Below the pieces are notes generated by a model, which made no database searches, was not told the DNA's origin, and saw only the letters and a program-made list of their open reading frames with translations. This document shows positions 48,222 through 56,595 of a stretch of DNA of 64,000 nucleotides, piece by piece (position 1 is the first letter of the stretch; every line of letters starts with the position of its first letter). Made by a program: the position numbers and the translations under genes. This DNA is from an uncultured Porphyromonadaceae bacterium. Lineage in GTDB: Bacteria; Bacteroidota; Bacteroidia; Bacteroidales; Muribaculaceae. The stretch spans positions 137,367 through 201,366 of the forward strand of contig CABUVO010000002.1 of NCBI GenBank assembly GCA_902495075.1. The letters are read 5' to 3'.

Positions 48222-48361
48222 ATATATTTTTTTAATTTTGCCGATAGATAGTGTTTTTATTGAGTTCAAATTTGTATCTGTTTTGTGTTACGCATTTGAA
48301 AGCCAGTTAATAGGTTCGTGAGAAATTTGGTTTTTCAACCCTATATGTCAGAAATTTGTTG

Positions 48362-48369
48362 TATATTTG
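48362..48369 (+). promoter_or_regulatory. -7 element of the GNAT toxin-antitoxin candidate
   Basis: TATATTTG, 30 nt before the 52-aa ORF. Confidence 0.45.
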
Positions 48370-48399
48370 TAATCCAATAAACAACAAAGAAGTACAAAC

Positions 48400-48558
48400 A
48401 TGGCACGACCTATTAAAGAAACGCCCGTACTAAAGGGTAGGGACGCTGAGAATTTCGCTCGGAGACTGGCGAATCCCGCACCTGTCAGCAATGCTGAGAA
48501 AGAAGCGGCAAGAAAAGCGTATGAAGCGTTCAAAGCCATAAGTACATTCTCAATGTAG
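48400..48558 (+). CDS. Small antitoxin-like protein upstream of a GNAT gene
   Basis: ATG 48400 to TAG 48556-48558. The 52-residue product starts MARPIKETPVLKGRDAENFA and continues as one basic helix (NAEKEAARKAYEAFKAI). The start up to KGRDA is, from memory, common to small proteins that precede GNAT genes in Bacteroidales. The GNAT ATG follows 2 nt later. Likely the antitoxin of the pair, though no classical DNA-binding fold is visible. Confidence 0.55.
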   Translation: MARPIKETPVLKGRDAENFARRLANPAPVSNAEKEAARKAYEAFKAISTFSM

Positions 48559-48560
48559 TT

Positions 48561-49094
48561 ATGGATTTTAGCAAATTTACTTTCCGGCAGATAGAGGCTG
48601 ATACCAAGATAAAGTCATTCGATTGCGGCGACGCAGATTTGAATGACTTTTTGTTTTCCGATGCTGTCAATTATTACCAGTCGATGATGGCATTGACTTA
48701 TTTGCTCGAAGATAATGAAGAGAATAAAACAGTTGCGTATTATAGTCTGCTAAATGACAAGATCGTTTTTGATCCCGATGAGAAAAAATTATGGAATCGG
48801 CTTAACCGTCGTGTTGCCAATTCAAAACGGCGAAAGGAGTATCCGGCAGTAAAAATTGGTCGTTTTGCTATTTCAAAAGATTATGCTGGCAAGCAGATCG
48901 GGAGAGCAATTCTCCTGCAGGTGAAACATGTATTTGCAACAATGCGCAGAAGTGCTTGCCGTTTTATCACGGTTGATGCATATGCAGGTGCTGTGCCTTT
49001 TTATGAGAAATGTGGCTTTATGTTCCTTTCTGAGAAGGATAGGGATTTGCCCACAAGGTCAATGTATTTCGACCTTATTAATTTTCCCGATTAA
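48561..49094 (+). CDS. GNAT acetyltransferase, TacT-like toxin candidate
   Basis: A 177-residue acetyltransferase. The opening SFDCGDADLNDFLFSDAVNY is the hallmark of TacT/AtaT-like toxins, which acetylate the amino group of charged tRNA and stop translation; the acetyl-CoA loop ISKDYAGKQIGRAIL and the C-terminal FYEKCGFMFL are in place. The small gene just upstream is the expected antitoxin. It could also be an ordinary acetyltransferase. Confidence 0.75.
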   Translation: MDFSKFTFRQIEADTKIKSFDCGDADLNDFLFSDAVNYYQSMMALTYLLEDNEENKTVAYYSLLNDKIVFDPDEKKLWNRLNRRVANSKRRKEYPAVKIGRFAISKDYAGKQIGRAILLQVKHVFATMRRSACRFITVDAYAGAVPFYEKCGFMFLSEKDRDLPTRSMYFDLINFPD

Positions 49095-49213
49095 AGATTG
49101 TATGTAGTTTTATTTTGGTATGGTTAATCTCTGTGTGAATCCATCTTTTCCCTATTCCCTGTCACCTTTACCCTTGTTATAAATAAATTGTTTTTTGAAA
49201 ATGCTGGAATGGA

Positions 49214-49245
49214 TTTGGATATTTCGTGAAAAGAGATTAATTTTG
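49214..49245 (+). promoter_or_regulatory. Promoter of tRNA-Leu(UAA)
   Basis: TTTG (49214-49217), 20-nt spacer, TAATTTTG (49238-49245). Confidence 0.65.
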
Positions 49246-49278
49246 CATCTGAACTCCGGACGAGACCGGAACGAGGAT

Positions 49279-49363
49279 GCAGAAATGGTGGAATGGTAGA
49301 CACGAAGGACTTAAAATCCTTTGGCCTTTACCGGCTGTGTGGGTTCGAGTCCCACTTTCTGTA
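49279..49363 (+). tRNA. tRNA-Leu (anticodon UAA)
   Basis: A class II tRNA. Acceptor arms GCAGAAA and TTTCTGT, anticodon loop CTTAAAA closed by AAGGA/TCCTT, a long variable arm and the T arm GTGGGTTCGAGTCCCAC. Discriminator A. Confidence 0.94.
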
Positions 49364-49418
49364 CAATGAATCGGAACCGTGCCAATTGCGGTTCCTTTTT
49401 TATTATAATGAGTTTGTT

Positions 49419-50783
49419 ATGGCACAGAGTCTGAAAATGGAGCAGCGCATCGGCATGCGCCTTTCTCAGCAGCAGCTTCGCTTCGTGAAGCTGCTGGAGC
49501 TCAACGCGCCTGAACTCGATGAGGCTGTGGAGCGTGAACTGGAGGATAATCCGGCTCTTGGAGTTAAAGAGGAGACTCACGAAGATGATACCAACCGTTA
49601 TCCTCTTTTCTTTGCACGGAGCAACGATGATGACCGTCCGGCATTCGTGCCTGCGGATGAATCAGAATCTTTGTATGACCATCTTTATGCCCAATTGTCG
49701 GAACGTCGTCTCCCTCCAAAAGTGGAACTCGCTGCAAGATATATCATCGGCAATCTTGATTCCAACGGATATCTTAACCGTTCGCTTTCGAATCTTGTAA
49801 ATGACATGGCGTTTGGTCCCGGAATAGATGTCAACGACACAGAGGCGCATGAGGCTCTCGATGCCGTTCGCAGTCTGGAACCTTTCGGTGTCGGGGCGTT
49901 TGACCTTCGCGATTGTCTCGAGTTACAGTTGCTCGCGCTGCCTCCGGCTCAAGACCGTGATGACGCGCTTCGCATCATGCGTGAGACATACGAAGCTTTT
50001 ACGATGAAGCACAAGCATCGCATCATCTCGCAACTGCACATTTCTGAGAAACGTGTTGATGCCGCCTTGTCTTTAATCCTTTCTCTAAATCCCAAACCAG
50101 GGAATGCACTCGGTTCCGATCCTTCAGACGAGGCAAACATAATTATCCCTGACTTCATTGTCAACAACGAAGATGGAGAGATAACCATAACGCTCAATAA
50201 TAAGATTCCAGAATTGCAGATCGAACAGAGTTTTGATCAGGCAATGGCGAATCTTGAACGCACGGCGAAGGGGAGACCAAAGAAAGGCTCGGAGTTTATC
50301 GTGAGTCGTTATAACGATGCCCGCGATTTTATCCGTGTGCTTACACAGCGTCAGCAGACTATGATGTCGGTGATGTCGGCAATCGTAAAGATCCAGAAAG
50401 AGTATTTCCTCACGGAAGATGTGTATAAGCTCCGCCCGATGATGATAAAGAACGTTGCGGAACTGACGGGTCTTGACCTTTCCGTTATCTCCCGCGCCAC
50501 TACCAACAAGTTTGTGGCTACTCCCTGGGGAATTTTTCCTCTGAGATTCTTCTTTAGCGATTCGATAGGGGAGACGGCTGAAGATGGTAATGCTGCGACA
50601 AACCGCAAGATAGAGGCGGAAATAGCGGCGATGGTGGAAAGCGAAGACAAGCGCCATCCATTGTCAGACCAGCGCATCATGGAAGAGATGACGGCACGTG
50701 GCTATGACGTGTCGCGACGCACAGTCGCAAAATATCGTGACCGTCAGGGCATACCTGTGGCACGACTGAGAAAAAAGCTATAA
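49419..50783 (+). CDS. rpoN: RNA polymerase sigma-54 factor
   Basis: A 454-residue sigma-54. The Gln-rich activator-binding region I (SLKMEQRIGMRLSQQQLRFV) opens the protein, the core-binding domain and the HTH follow, and the RpoN box VSRRTVAKYRDRQGIP is near 430-445. It needs an AAA+ activator to open -24/-12 promoters. The start is ATG 49419; the frame is open further back, but that part covers tRNA-Leu. Length is typical for Bacteroidales. Confidence 0.95.
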   Translation: MAQSLKMEQRIGMRLSQQQLRFVKLLELNAPELDEAVERELEDNPALGVKEETHEDDTNRYPLFFARSNDDDRPAFVPADESESLYDHLYAQLSERRLPPKVELAARYIIGNLDSNGYLNRSLSNLVNDMAFGPGIDVNDTEAHEALDAVRSLEPFGVGAFDLRDCLELQLLALPPAQDRDDALRIMRETYEAFTMKHKHRIISQLHISEKRVDAALSLILSLNPKPGNALGSDPSDEANIIIPDFIVNNEDGEITITLNNKIPELQIEQSFDQAMANLERTAKGRPKKGSEFIVSRYNDARDFIRVLTQRQQTMMSVMSAIVKIQKEYFLTEDVYKLRPMMIKNVAELTGLDLSVISRATTNKFVATPWGIFPLRFFFSDSIGETAEDGNAATNRKIEAEIAAMVESEDKRHPLSDQRIMEEMTARGYDVSRRTVAKYRDRQGIPVARLRKKL

Positions 50784-50794
50784 TCACTGAAACT

Positions 50795-52081
50795 ATGATA
50801 AAGAGAATATTTGCATCAATCATTCTGACTATTCTTGCTGTTCCGGCATTTGCAGTCACAGAGAAAGAGATGGAAGAGGCACGCGCAATCACGGCGCAGG
50901 CTTATCTTAGATATGCCAATGACGGTTCGGGATATCTCGATGAATTCCGTGCCACTTCCATGTCGCAGCTGGAATCAAAACTGAAAGCAAAAGAGAAGGA
51001 GAATCTCAAGGCATTCAAGACTGTGAAAGTGCCCGGAGATTATGCTTCCTGGGATAAGGCGAAACTCGTGGAATTCTGGGGTGTCACCTTTTTCACCTCT
51101 CCCAATCTTGCAGAGAAGGGTAAGGCAGCGCGCACTCGAGTAAAGCAGCGTATCAATGCCATGACAGTTGCTGCCCCTTCTGCCAAGAAAGAGGAGAAGC
51201 CGGCTGAGACAACTCCTGTGGAGGAACCCCAGGAGGTTAAGCCTGTCGACGCTGCCGCTGCGGATGCCCAGGCAGAGAATGCACCGGTATCAGCTTCAGA
51301 AGCCGAGAAACTGCTTGAAAAACAGGAGGAGATTCTGGCTGATCAGAATGCCATAGCTCAGGATACTGAGGATCGTCAATATAAGAAGGAAGACAATAGT
51401 ACCTGGATATATGTAGTAGTGCTTATCGTACTCATTGGAGTGGTGATCTGGCTTGTGGTCTTTGCTGCGAATATGATGAAGAAGCAGTCGGAGCCCCTCG
51501 AGCAGAATGCTCGCAATTCAATTGATGGCGCAGACAGCCATGAAAACGCCGAACTGCGCAAACAATATGCCTCACAGAAAAAGGCTCTTGATGAATATAA
51601 GGCTGCATTTGAAGAAGCCCAGGCTGAAAACAAGCGGCTTCGCATGGAGATAAAGACTATAAAGGCAGAGTTGTCGGAAGCTCTTGCTGCACGTGATGCT
51701 GCAGTGCGGGCTCAAAAATCTTCAGCGGTTGAAGCTCCTCGCCCGGCAGCTGCCCCCGCTCAGCCGTCGGTGTTGTATCTCGGTCGCGTCAATGGACGCG
51801 GATTGTTTGTGCGTGCCGATCGTCGTCTGAATCCCGGTCACACAATCTATCGTCTTGAGACACGCGATGGACTTGTAGGAACATTCCACGTTGTCGATAC
51901 TCCAGAAGTTACCGACATAGCGTTGAATAATCCTGTGGAATATCTGTCGGGAGGTTGCAATGCAATCGATATTGAAGACACCGCAGGTGCAAGCAATATC
52001 GTTACCGAGAATGCCGGCACGGCAATGTTTGAGAATGGTGCCTGGAAAGTGCTCCGCAAATCCCGCATCCGTTTCGAATAG
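50795..52081 (+). CDS. Signal-anchored coiled-coil protein, unknown function
   Basis: A 428-residue protein with an N-terminal signal peptide (MIKRIFASIILTILAVPAFA), a Pro/Glu/Ala-rich stretch (about 125-175), one transmembrane segment (WIYVVVLIVLIGVVIWLVVF, about 204-223), a coiled coil (about 248-310) and a C-terminal beta-rich domain (VLYLGRVNGRGLFVRADRRL). No named family is recognised. It follows rpoN by 11 nt and is probably co-transcribed. The coiled coil and last domain would face the side opposite the N-terminal part. Confidence 0.65.
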   Translation: MIKRIFASIILTILAVPAFAVTEKEMEEARAITAQAYLRYANDGSGYLDEFRATSMSQLESKLKAKEKENLKAFKTVKVPGDYASWDKAKLVEFWGVTFFTSPNLAEKGKAARTRVKQRINAMTVAAPSAKKEEKPAETTPVEEPQEVKPVDAAAADAQAENAPVSASEAEKLLEKQEEILADQNAIAQDTEDRQYKKEDNSTWIYVVVLIVLIGVVIWLVVFAANMMKKQSEPLEQNARNSIDGADSHENAELRKQYASQKKALDEYKAAFEEAQAENKRLRMEIKTIKAELSEALAARDAAVRAQKSSAVEAPRPAAAPAQPSVLYLGRVNGRGLFVRADRRLNPGHTIYRLETRDGLVGTFHVVDTPEVTDIALNNPVEYLSGGCNAIDIEDTAGASNIVTENAGTAMFENGAWKVLRKSRIRFE

Positions 52082-52174
52082 AAGCTGAAAGCAATTGTAT
52101 CCATTGAGGTATCGACCGTTTCCCTACAAAGACATGTCGATAAGGATTTATTTTATGAAATTTGTAGGCGTGAT

Positions 52175-52205
52175 TTTGCGGGGAATGAAAAATTTATTAA
52201 CTTTG
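52175..52205 (+). promoter_or_regulatory. Promoter of tRNA-Leu(CAA)
   Basis: TTTG (52175-52178), 19-nt spacer, TAACTTTG (52198-52205). Confidence 0.65.
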
Positions 52206-52218
52206 CATTCGCAATGAT

Positions 52219-52300
52219 GCCCTGATGGCGGAATCGGTAGACGCGCTGGTCTCAAACACCAGTGGAGCAATCCGTGCCGGTTCGACCCCGGCTCAGGGTA
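52219..52300 (+). tRNA. tRNA-Leu (anticodon CAA)
   Basis: Acceptor arms GCCCTGA and TCAGGGT, anticodon loop CTCAAAC closed by CTGGT/ACCAG, a variable arm and the T arm GCCGGTTCGACCCCGGC. Discriminator A. Confidence 0.94.
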
Positions 52301-52302
52301 CG

Positions 52303-52345
52303 ATAGCGGTTGATAACTCAGTTATCAACCGCTATTCAATTTTTA
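52303..52345 (+). terminator. Terminator of tRNA-Leu(CAA)
   Basis: A 14-bp perfect stem (52303-52316 with 52322-52335, ATAGCGGTTGATAA arm) and a 5-nt loop, followed by CAATTTTTA. Confidence 0.85.
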
Positions 52346-52426
52346 CCATTTTACCTTTTTTGTTTTACTCTATCGAATTACTTTTGCTTTATCGAACTTG
52401 GTTCGGAAAGTGGATGTTATAGAGGT

Positions 52427-53206
52427 ATGAACGGATTAATTGTTGGACTGATACTCCCTTTTGTGGGAACCGCACTCGGCGCGGCATGCGTGTTTCTGAT
52501 GCGGAATAATATGCCTGTGCTGCTGCAGAAGACGCTTACCGGATTTGCTGCGGGTGTGATGGTGGCGGCATCCGTATGGTCACTTCTTATCCCTTCTATC
52601 GAAATGACGGGGAAGGAAGGATTTATGAGTGTCTTTCCTGCCATTATTGGTTTTGCGGCGGGAATACTGTTCCTCCTTTTTCTTGATATGGTAGTTCCTC
52701 ACCAGCATTTGGAGGATGGAGAAAGCGAGGGTCCCAAAAGTCATCTTTCGCGCACTGCTAAGCTTACATTTGCCGTTACGCTTCACAATATTCCGGAAGG
52801 AATGGCTGTCGGAGCAGTGCTTGCCGCTGCGTTGGAAAACAATGCCTATGTCCCTATGGCTGGTGCTCTCGCATTGTCGCTCGGCATTGCAATCCAGAAT
52901 TTCCCGGAGGGCGCGATTGTCTCGATGCCGTTGCGGATGGCAGGCAACAGCAAAAAGAAATCGTTTCTAATAGGTGGATTGAGCGGCATTGTAGAACCGG
53001 CAGCTGCTGTAATTACCATCTTGCTTGCCGGCATCATTATCCCCGTGTTGCCATATCTTCTGGCATTTGCTGCCGGAGCAATGATGTATGTGGTTGTTGA
53101 AGAACTTGTCCCCGAGACTCAAGAGGGTAAGCATTCAAACATGGGCACAATTGGTTTCGCCGCCGGTTTTCTGCTGATGATGATCCTTGATGTGCTATTG
53201 GGGTGA
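52427..53206 (+). CDS. ZIP family metal transporter
   Basis: A 259-residue inner-membrane protein with eight helices. The metal site of the ZIP family is present in both central helices: LHNIPEGMAVG (about 119-129) and QNFPEGAIVSMP, with a His-containing loop before (DMVVPHQHLEDGESEG). It imports Zn2+ or related divalent cations. Start ATG 52427 gives the expected first helix; the longer open frame upstream covers the tRNA terminator. Confidence 0.9.
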   Translation: MNGLIVGLILPFVGTALGAACVFLMRNNMPVLLQKTLTGFAAGVMVAASVWSLLIPSIEMTGKEGFMSVFPAIIGFAAGILFLLFLDMVVPHQHLEDGESEGPKSHLSRTAKLTFAVTLHNIPEGMAVGAVLAAALENNAYVPMAGALALSLGIAIQNFPEGAIVSMPLRMAGNSKKKSFLIGGLSGIVEPAAAVITILLAGIIIPVLPYLLAFAAGAMMYVVVEELVPETQEGKHSNMGTIGFAAGFLLMMILDVLLG

Positions 53207-53377
53207 AGGACATTCCCATAAATGGAGGAGATAAAATTTGAGATTTTTTGTTAAAATATGTTATATTATTATAATTAAAGTTATAAATCGGGGGGTAATT
53301 TGAAATTTGTCCATTCAGAAATAATGATTTAACTTTAAGATTCATAATATTCGACAATATATTTTAACATTTTAAAC

Positions 53378-55894
53378 ATGAAACAAATTTACTGTTTTTT
53401 ATTTGCCTTGTGTTTGTGTATGCCATCTTTAGGGGCACAAAATGTGCTTGGCGAAAAAGTATCTCTTAAACAAGCTCCCGCTCTTGTGCAGACCCGTACA
53501 GAAGAAGCCGATACTCAATGGTCGGAGTGGAGCATGTATGGGAAGACATCATTTCCCGATGGTGTTTATGATCGTATCAGGGACATATTTTCAATCCGGA
53601 TTCCTGACGAGCCTGCACCTGTATTTGAGAAAACGTTCGATGTCATGCGCAGACAAGACCTGAATAATGAGGATAATGTCCAGTTTGTTTTCAAGAAAGT
53701 AGTCAACGGGAATGATATTATGGTCAGTTATACACCGTCGACACATGAGGCATGGATCTTACCGTCGGCTCTCGCTCCCGCTCCTTCCGGTTATCAATAT
53801 GAGAACTTCATGCTTGCCAGTCGTAGTCCCGGTGCATTTTTCGAGGAAACTAAGAAGTTCTCGTTTCCTAATACATGGCTAATGGTGAATGATTACTCCG
53901 GCTGGAGTTTTGGAAGACAAATTCTCACTATGGATGATGCTCCGGAATTCATTTTTGAATTCACTTCATCTAAAAGGTTCTATGGAAAAGATGTAAAGGT
54001 AATTCCTTTGTCTTTTACTGCTTCAGAGTCTGTCAAGAAAGTCCGTATCGTAATTGTTCCATTGGAAAGAGGAATACTTTATACAGACATTGCCAAGCTA
54101 TACGGATCAAACCCTGACGTAGAGCTGCCCTATTCAGATGTGTCTCTCGACCATGTAGGCATTCAGGTGAAAGATTACGAAACTCTGGTTTATGCGTTTC
54201 CATTGGGAGATGATGGAGTGGCGGTAGGAGAATATATAGCCACTACATTTTATTCCAATATTGACCGGGTTGGGAAATGGGGTGGTCAATGGGAATACTT
54301 GGGAGAGGGCAGAATGACTGATTATATCGCTAATTCATGGTTGCCTCAGGATGAGATTTATGTGGAATCAGCAGCCGGTGATGGTACTATTGTCTGGAAA
54401 GAGCAAAAACCTTCGGCTTCCAAGGTGAGGATTTCAAGAAACATAGCCAACCCCGGACTATACAGACTGGAGAACGCTTTCGGACCAACACATCCGTTAT
54501 ATGATAAAGTTCAGGGACATATTGATCCTGCGGAGACATACTATGTTTATATTGACGCTTCAGATCCATCCAGGGTAATAATAGACAAGTCGTTTACCGG
54601 ATTGAAAAAGAATTCGGAAGTTGAATGGCCCGGAATGATTTACACATCCCCCGCTGTTAGTGGTGAAAACATGAAAGAATATTTTGATAAGGAAAAAGGT
54701 TTTATCTGGGGAAAACTAATCGATAATCGATTAACCTTTTCAACGACCCCATATGTGAACAGCGGGATATATCTCAATAATTGGGAGGAGGAAGGTAAAT
54801 ACCCTTTTAACATAGAACTTCCAGGGTATGTGGAGTATTCTCTGAGTATTGATTCTAACAATATGACAATAACCGACTTGTCGCCCGAGGTTGCCTCCGT
54901 AGACTGTGTTCTTGTGCCGGAAAAAGACGTAGTTTTACACAGATGGTTCTACGAGCAGTTGTTCAATGATATTGAGGGCAACGGTTCGCAATATAATGTT
55001 GTGAATGTTCCTGTAAACGGTAAGGAGTCTCTTGCAATCAATATAGAAGATCTCACTCCAGCCACCTATGGCAGGTTCCTGCTTGTAGTGATTCCTAAGG
55101 ATTCAAATGGCAATCCCCATTACGGAACCATTCTGCAAAATAAATATTTTGTTTACGATGATCCTGCGTGGAAATTGGTTGAGGGTGGTATCCCTGTATG
55201 TGACAATGGTATGCTGTCCTCTCCGTTTGAAGATAGCTCATTCCATATGTTTGGAGAGGGAGTATGCCTTGAGGCGTGGGAGAATGAGAAAACTCCTGAT
55301 ATATATCGCATCAACAATATGTTCGGCATACCTTATGACATCATCGGCCTTGATGCCGAAAAGACTACCGAATACTTCCGAAATCCAGGATTCCCCGTAT
55401 ACACATATATCGATGCCCGCAATTCCAATAGGGTAAATATATATGATAATGCTGATCTCAGTGTGCCGGAAAGTTTGAAAGGAATTAACACTTACCTCAT
55501 GTGCCCTTCCAATTATTATGGGTTTCATTACATAAATACTATGGCAAATTTTAGCGTGGTTTGTAATGACTACAATTCATTGGATGAAGTGCCTGATGTG
55601 TACTTCGGCACGATGGATGCTGATAATAATGTTGTATTCAACAGTGACAATAGTGTACTTGGATTGCAGAACTACGACGATCTATTCGTTCCAAGATCCG
55701 GCAGGTATCTTAAGATCACCCTCCCACATGCTCCAAAGACATCTGGAATTGATGACGTAGATCATGCGAATGGAGATTCAGATCTTCCAGTGGAGTATTA
55801 CACAATTGACGGGCTACGTGTTGACCGTCCCGAGGCAGGGCGCGTTTACATACGCCGTCAGGGTGCATCGGCGAAGAAGATTGTTATCCAGTAA
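53378..55894 (+). CDS. Large secreted protein with a T9SS-like C-terminal tail
   Basis: An 838-residue protein. Signal peptide MKQIYCFLFALCLCMPSLGA. The body seems made of two related halves: the motif AETYYVYIDASDPSRVIIDKS near 387-407 recurs as FPVYTYIDARNSNRVNIYDN near 672-691. The end YYTIDGLRVDRPEAGRVYIR followed by GASAKKIVIQ resembles the type IX secretion sorting tails of Bacteroidales. A surface-exposed or released protein is likely; no enzymatic motif is seen. Confidence 0.7.
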   Translation: MKQIYCFLFALCLCMPSLGAQNVLGEKVSLKQAPALVQTRTEEADTQWSEWSMYGKTSFPDGVYDRIRDIFSIRIPDEPAPVFEKTFDVMRRQDLNNEDNVQFVFKKVVNGNDIMVSYTPSTHEAWILPSALAPAPSGYQYENFMLASRSPGAFFEETKKFSFPNTWLMVNDYSGWSFGRQILTMDDAPEFIFEFTSSKRFYGKDVKVIPLSFTASESVKKVRIVIVPLERGILYTDIAKLYGSNPDVELPYSDVSLDHVGIQVKDYETLVYAFPLGDDGVAVGEYIATTFYSNIDRVGKWGGQWEYLGEGRMTDYIANSWLPQDEIYVESAAGDGTIVWKEQKPSASKVRISRNIANPGLYRLENAFGPTHPLYDKVQGHIDPAETYYVYIDASDPSRVIIDKSFTGLKKNSEVEWPGMIYTSPAVSGENMKEYFDKEKGFIWGKLIDNRLTFSTTPYVNSGIYLNNWEEEGKYPFNIELPGYVEYSLSIDSNNMTITDLSPEVASVDCVLVPEKDVVLHRWFYEQLFNDIEGNGSQYNVVNVPVNGKESLAINIEDLTPATYGRFLLVVIPKDSNGNPHYGTILQNKYFVYDDPAWKLVEGGIPVCDNGMLSSPFEDSSFHMFGEGVCLEAWENEKTPDIYRINNMFGIPYDIIGLDAEKTTEYFRNPGFPVYTYIDARNSNRVNIYDNADLSVPESLKGINTYLMCPSNYYGFHYINTMANFSVVCNDYNSLDEVPDVYFGTMDADNNVVFNSDNSVLGLQNYDDLFVPRSGRYLKITLPHAPKTSGIDDVDHANGDSDLPVEYYTIDGLRVDRPEAGRVYIRRQGASAKKIVIQ

Positions 55895-55925
55895 AGTCAA
55901 GATTACAGGTATATCAAAATTAAGA

Positions 55926-55964
55926 ATGGTGCAAGGGTTATAAATACTCTTGCACCATATTTTT
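55926..55964 (+). terminator. Terminator of the large secreted protein gene
   Basis: ATGGTGCAAG (55926-55935) pairs with CTTGCACCAT (55949-55958) and is followed by ATTTTT. Confidence 0.85.
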
Positions 55965-56046
55965 GTGATTTATAGCAGAAAATGAGTTAAAAAAGTGGTT
56001 TTTATATCAAAAATAAAGATTTTTTTGAAAAAATATGTGTAACATG

Positions 56047-56077
56047 TTTGAAATTCTGCTTTTAATGTTTATATTTG
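56047..56077 (+). promoter_or_regulatory. Promoter of the HU gene
   Basis: TTTG (56047-56050), 19-nt spacer, TATATTTG (56070-56077). It leaves a leader of about 125 nt containing an AGAAAC/GTTTCT stem, long for a small gene. Confidence 0.6.
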
Positions 56078-56209
56078 TGGCAGATTTGTTTTTGCACCTA
56101 TCAGAAACCAACAAATAGTTTCTAAGACAAACTTAAATCAACTATTATATACCTGAATTATTCAAACTGAAATATTCACACACATATACAACTTAATACC
56201 AAACGCAGT

Positions 56210-56473
56210 ATGAACAAGACAGATTTAGTAAATGAGATCGCGGCTAAAGCCCAGTTGAATAAAGTAGCAGCTAAAGCTGCTCTCGAAGCTACTCTCGAAT
56301 CAATCGAGCAGGCTCTCGCTAACGATGACAAAGTGCAGCTTATCGGCTTCGGTACATTCTCAGTAGTTGAGAAAGAGGCTCGCACAGGTATCAATCCTCA
56401 GACTAAGGAGAAAATCCAGATACCCGCTCGCAAGGTCGTTAAATTCAAACCCGCCGCAGATCTCGCAAAATAA
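56210..56473 (+). CDS. hup: HU-type DNA-binding protein
   Basis: An 87-residue nucleoid protein. MNKTDLVNEIAAKAQLNKVA is the usual HU start, the beta-arm GINPQTKEKIQIPARKVVKF intercalates in DNA. It bends DNA and compacts the nucleoid as a dimer. Length and sequence are typical. It has its own promoter and terminator. Confidence 0.95.
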   Translation: MNKTDLVNEIAAKAQLNKVAAKAALEATLESIEQALANDDKVQLIGFGTFSVVEKEARTGINPQTKEKIQIPARKVVKFKPAADLAK

Positions 56474-56495
56474 TCCGCACACGGCAAGAATCAGA

Positions 56496-56526
56496 AGCCT
56501 GTTCCCCTCCGGGAGCAGGCTTTATT
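56496..56526 (+). terminator. Terminator of the HU gene
   Basis: AGCCTGTTCCC pairs with GGGAGCAGGCT over CCTCC and TTATTT follows. Confidence 0.85.
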
Positions 56527-56595
56527 TGTATTTCACCCCGTTTTTTTGTATTTTTGCAGCATATATCTTTTCATTTTTAAACTGCTTCAGAGTCA

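Noticed and set aside
49293..49418. N-terminal extension of RpoN
   Set aside because: These codons cover tRNA-Leu(UAA) and its flank; the sigma-54 family begins at ATG 49419.
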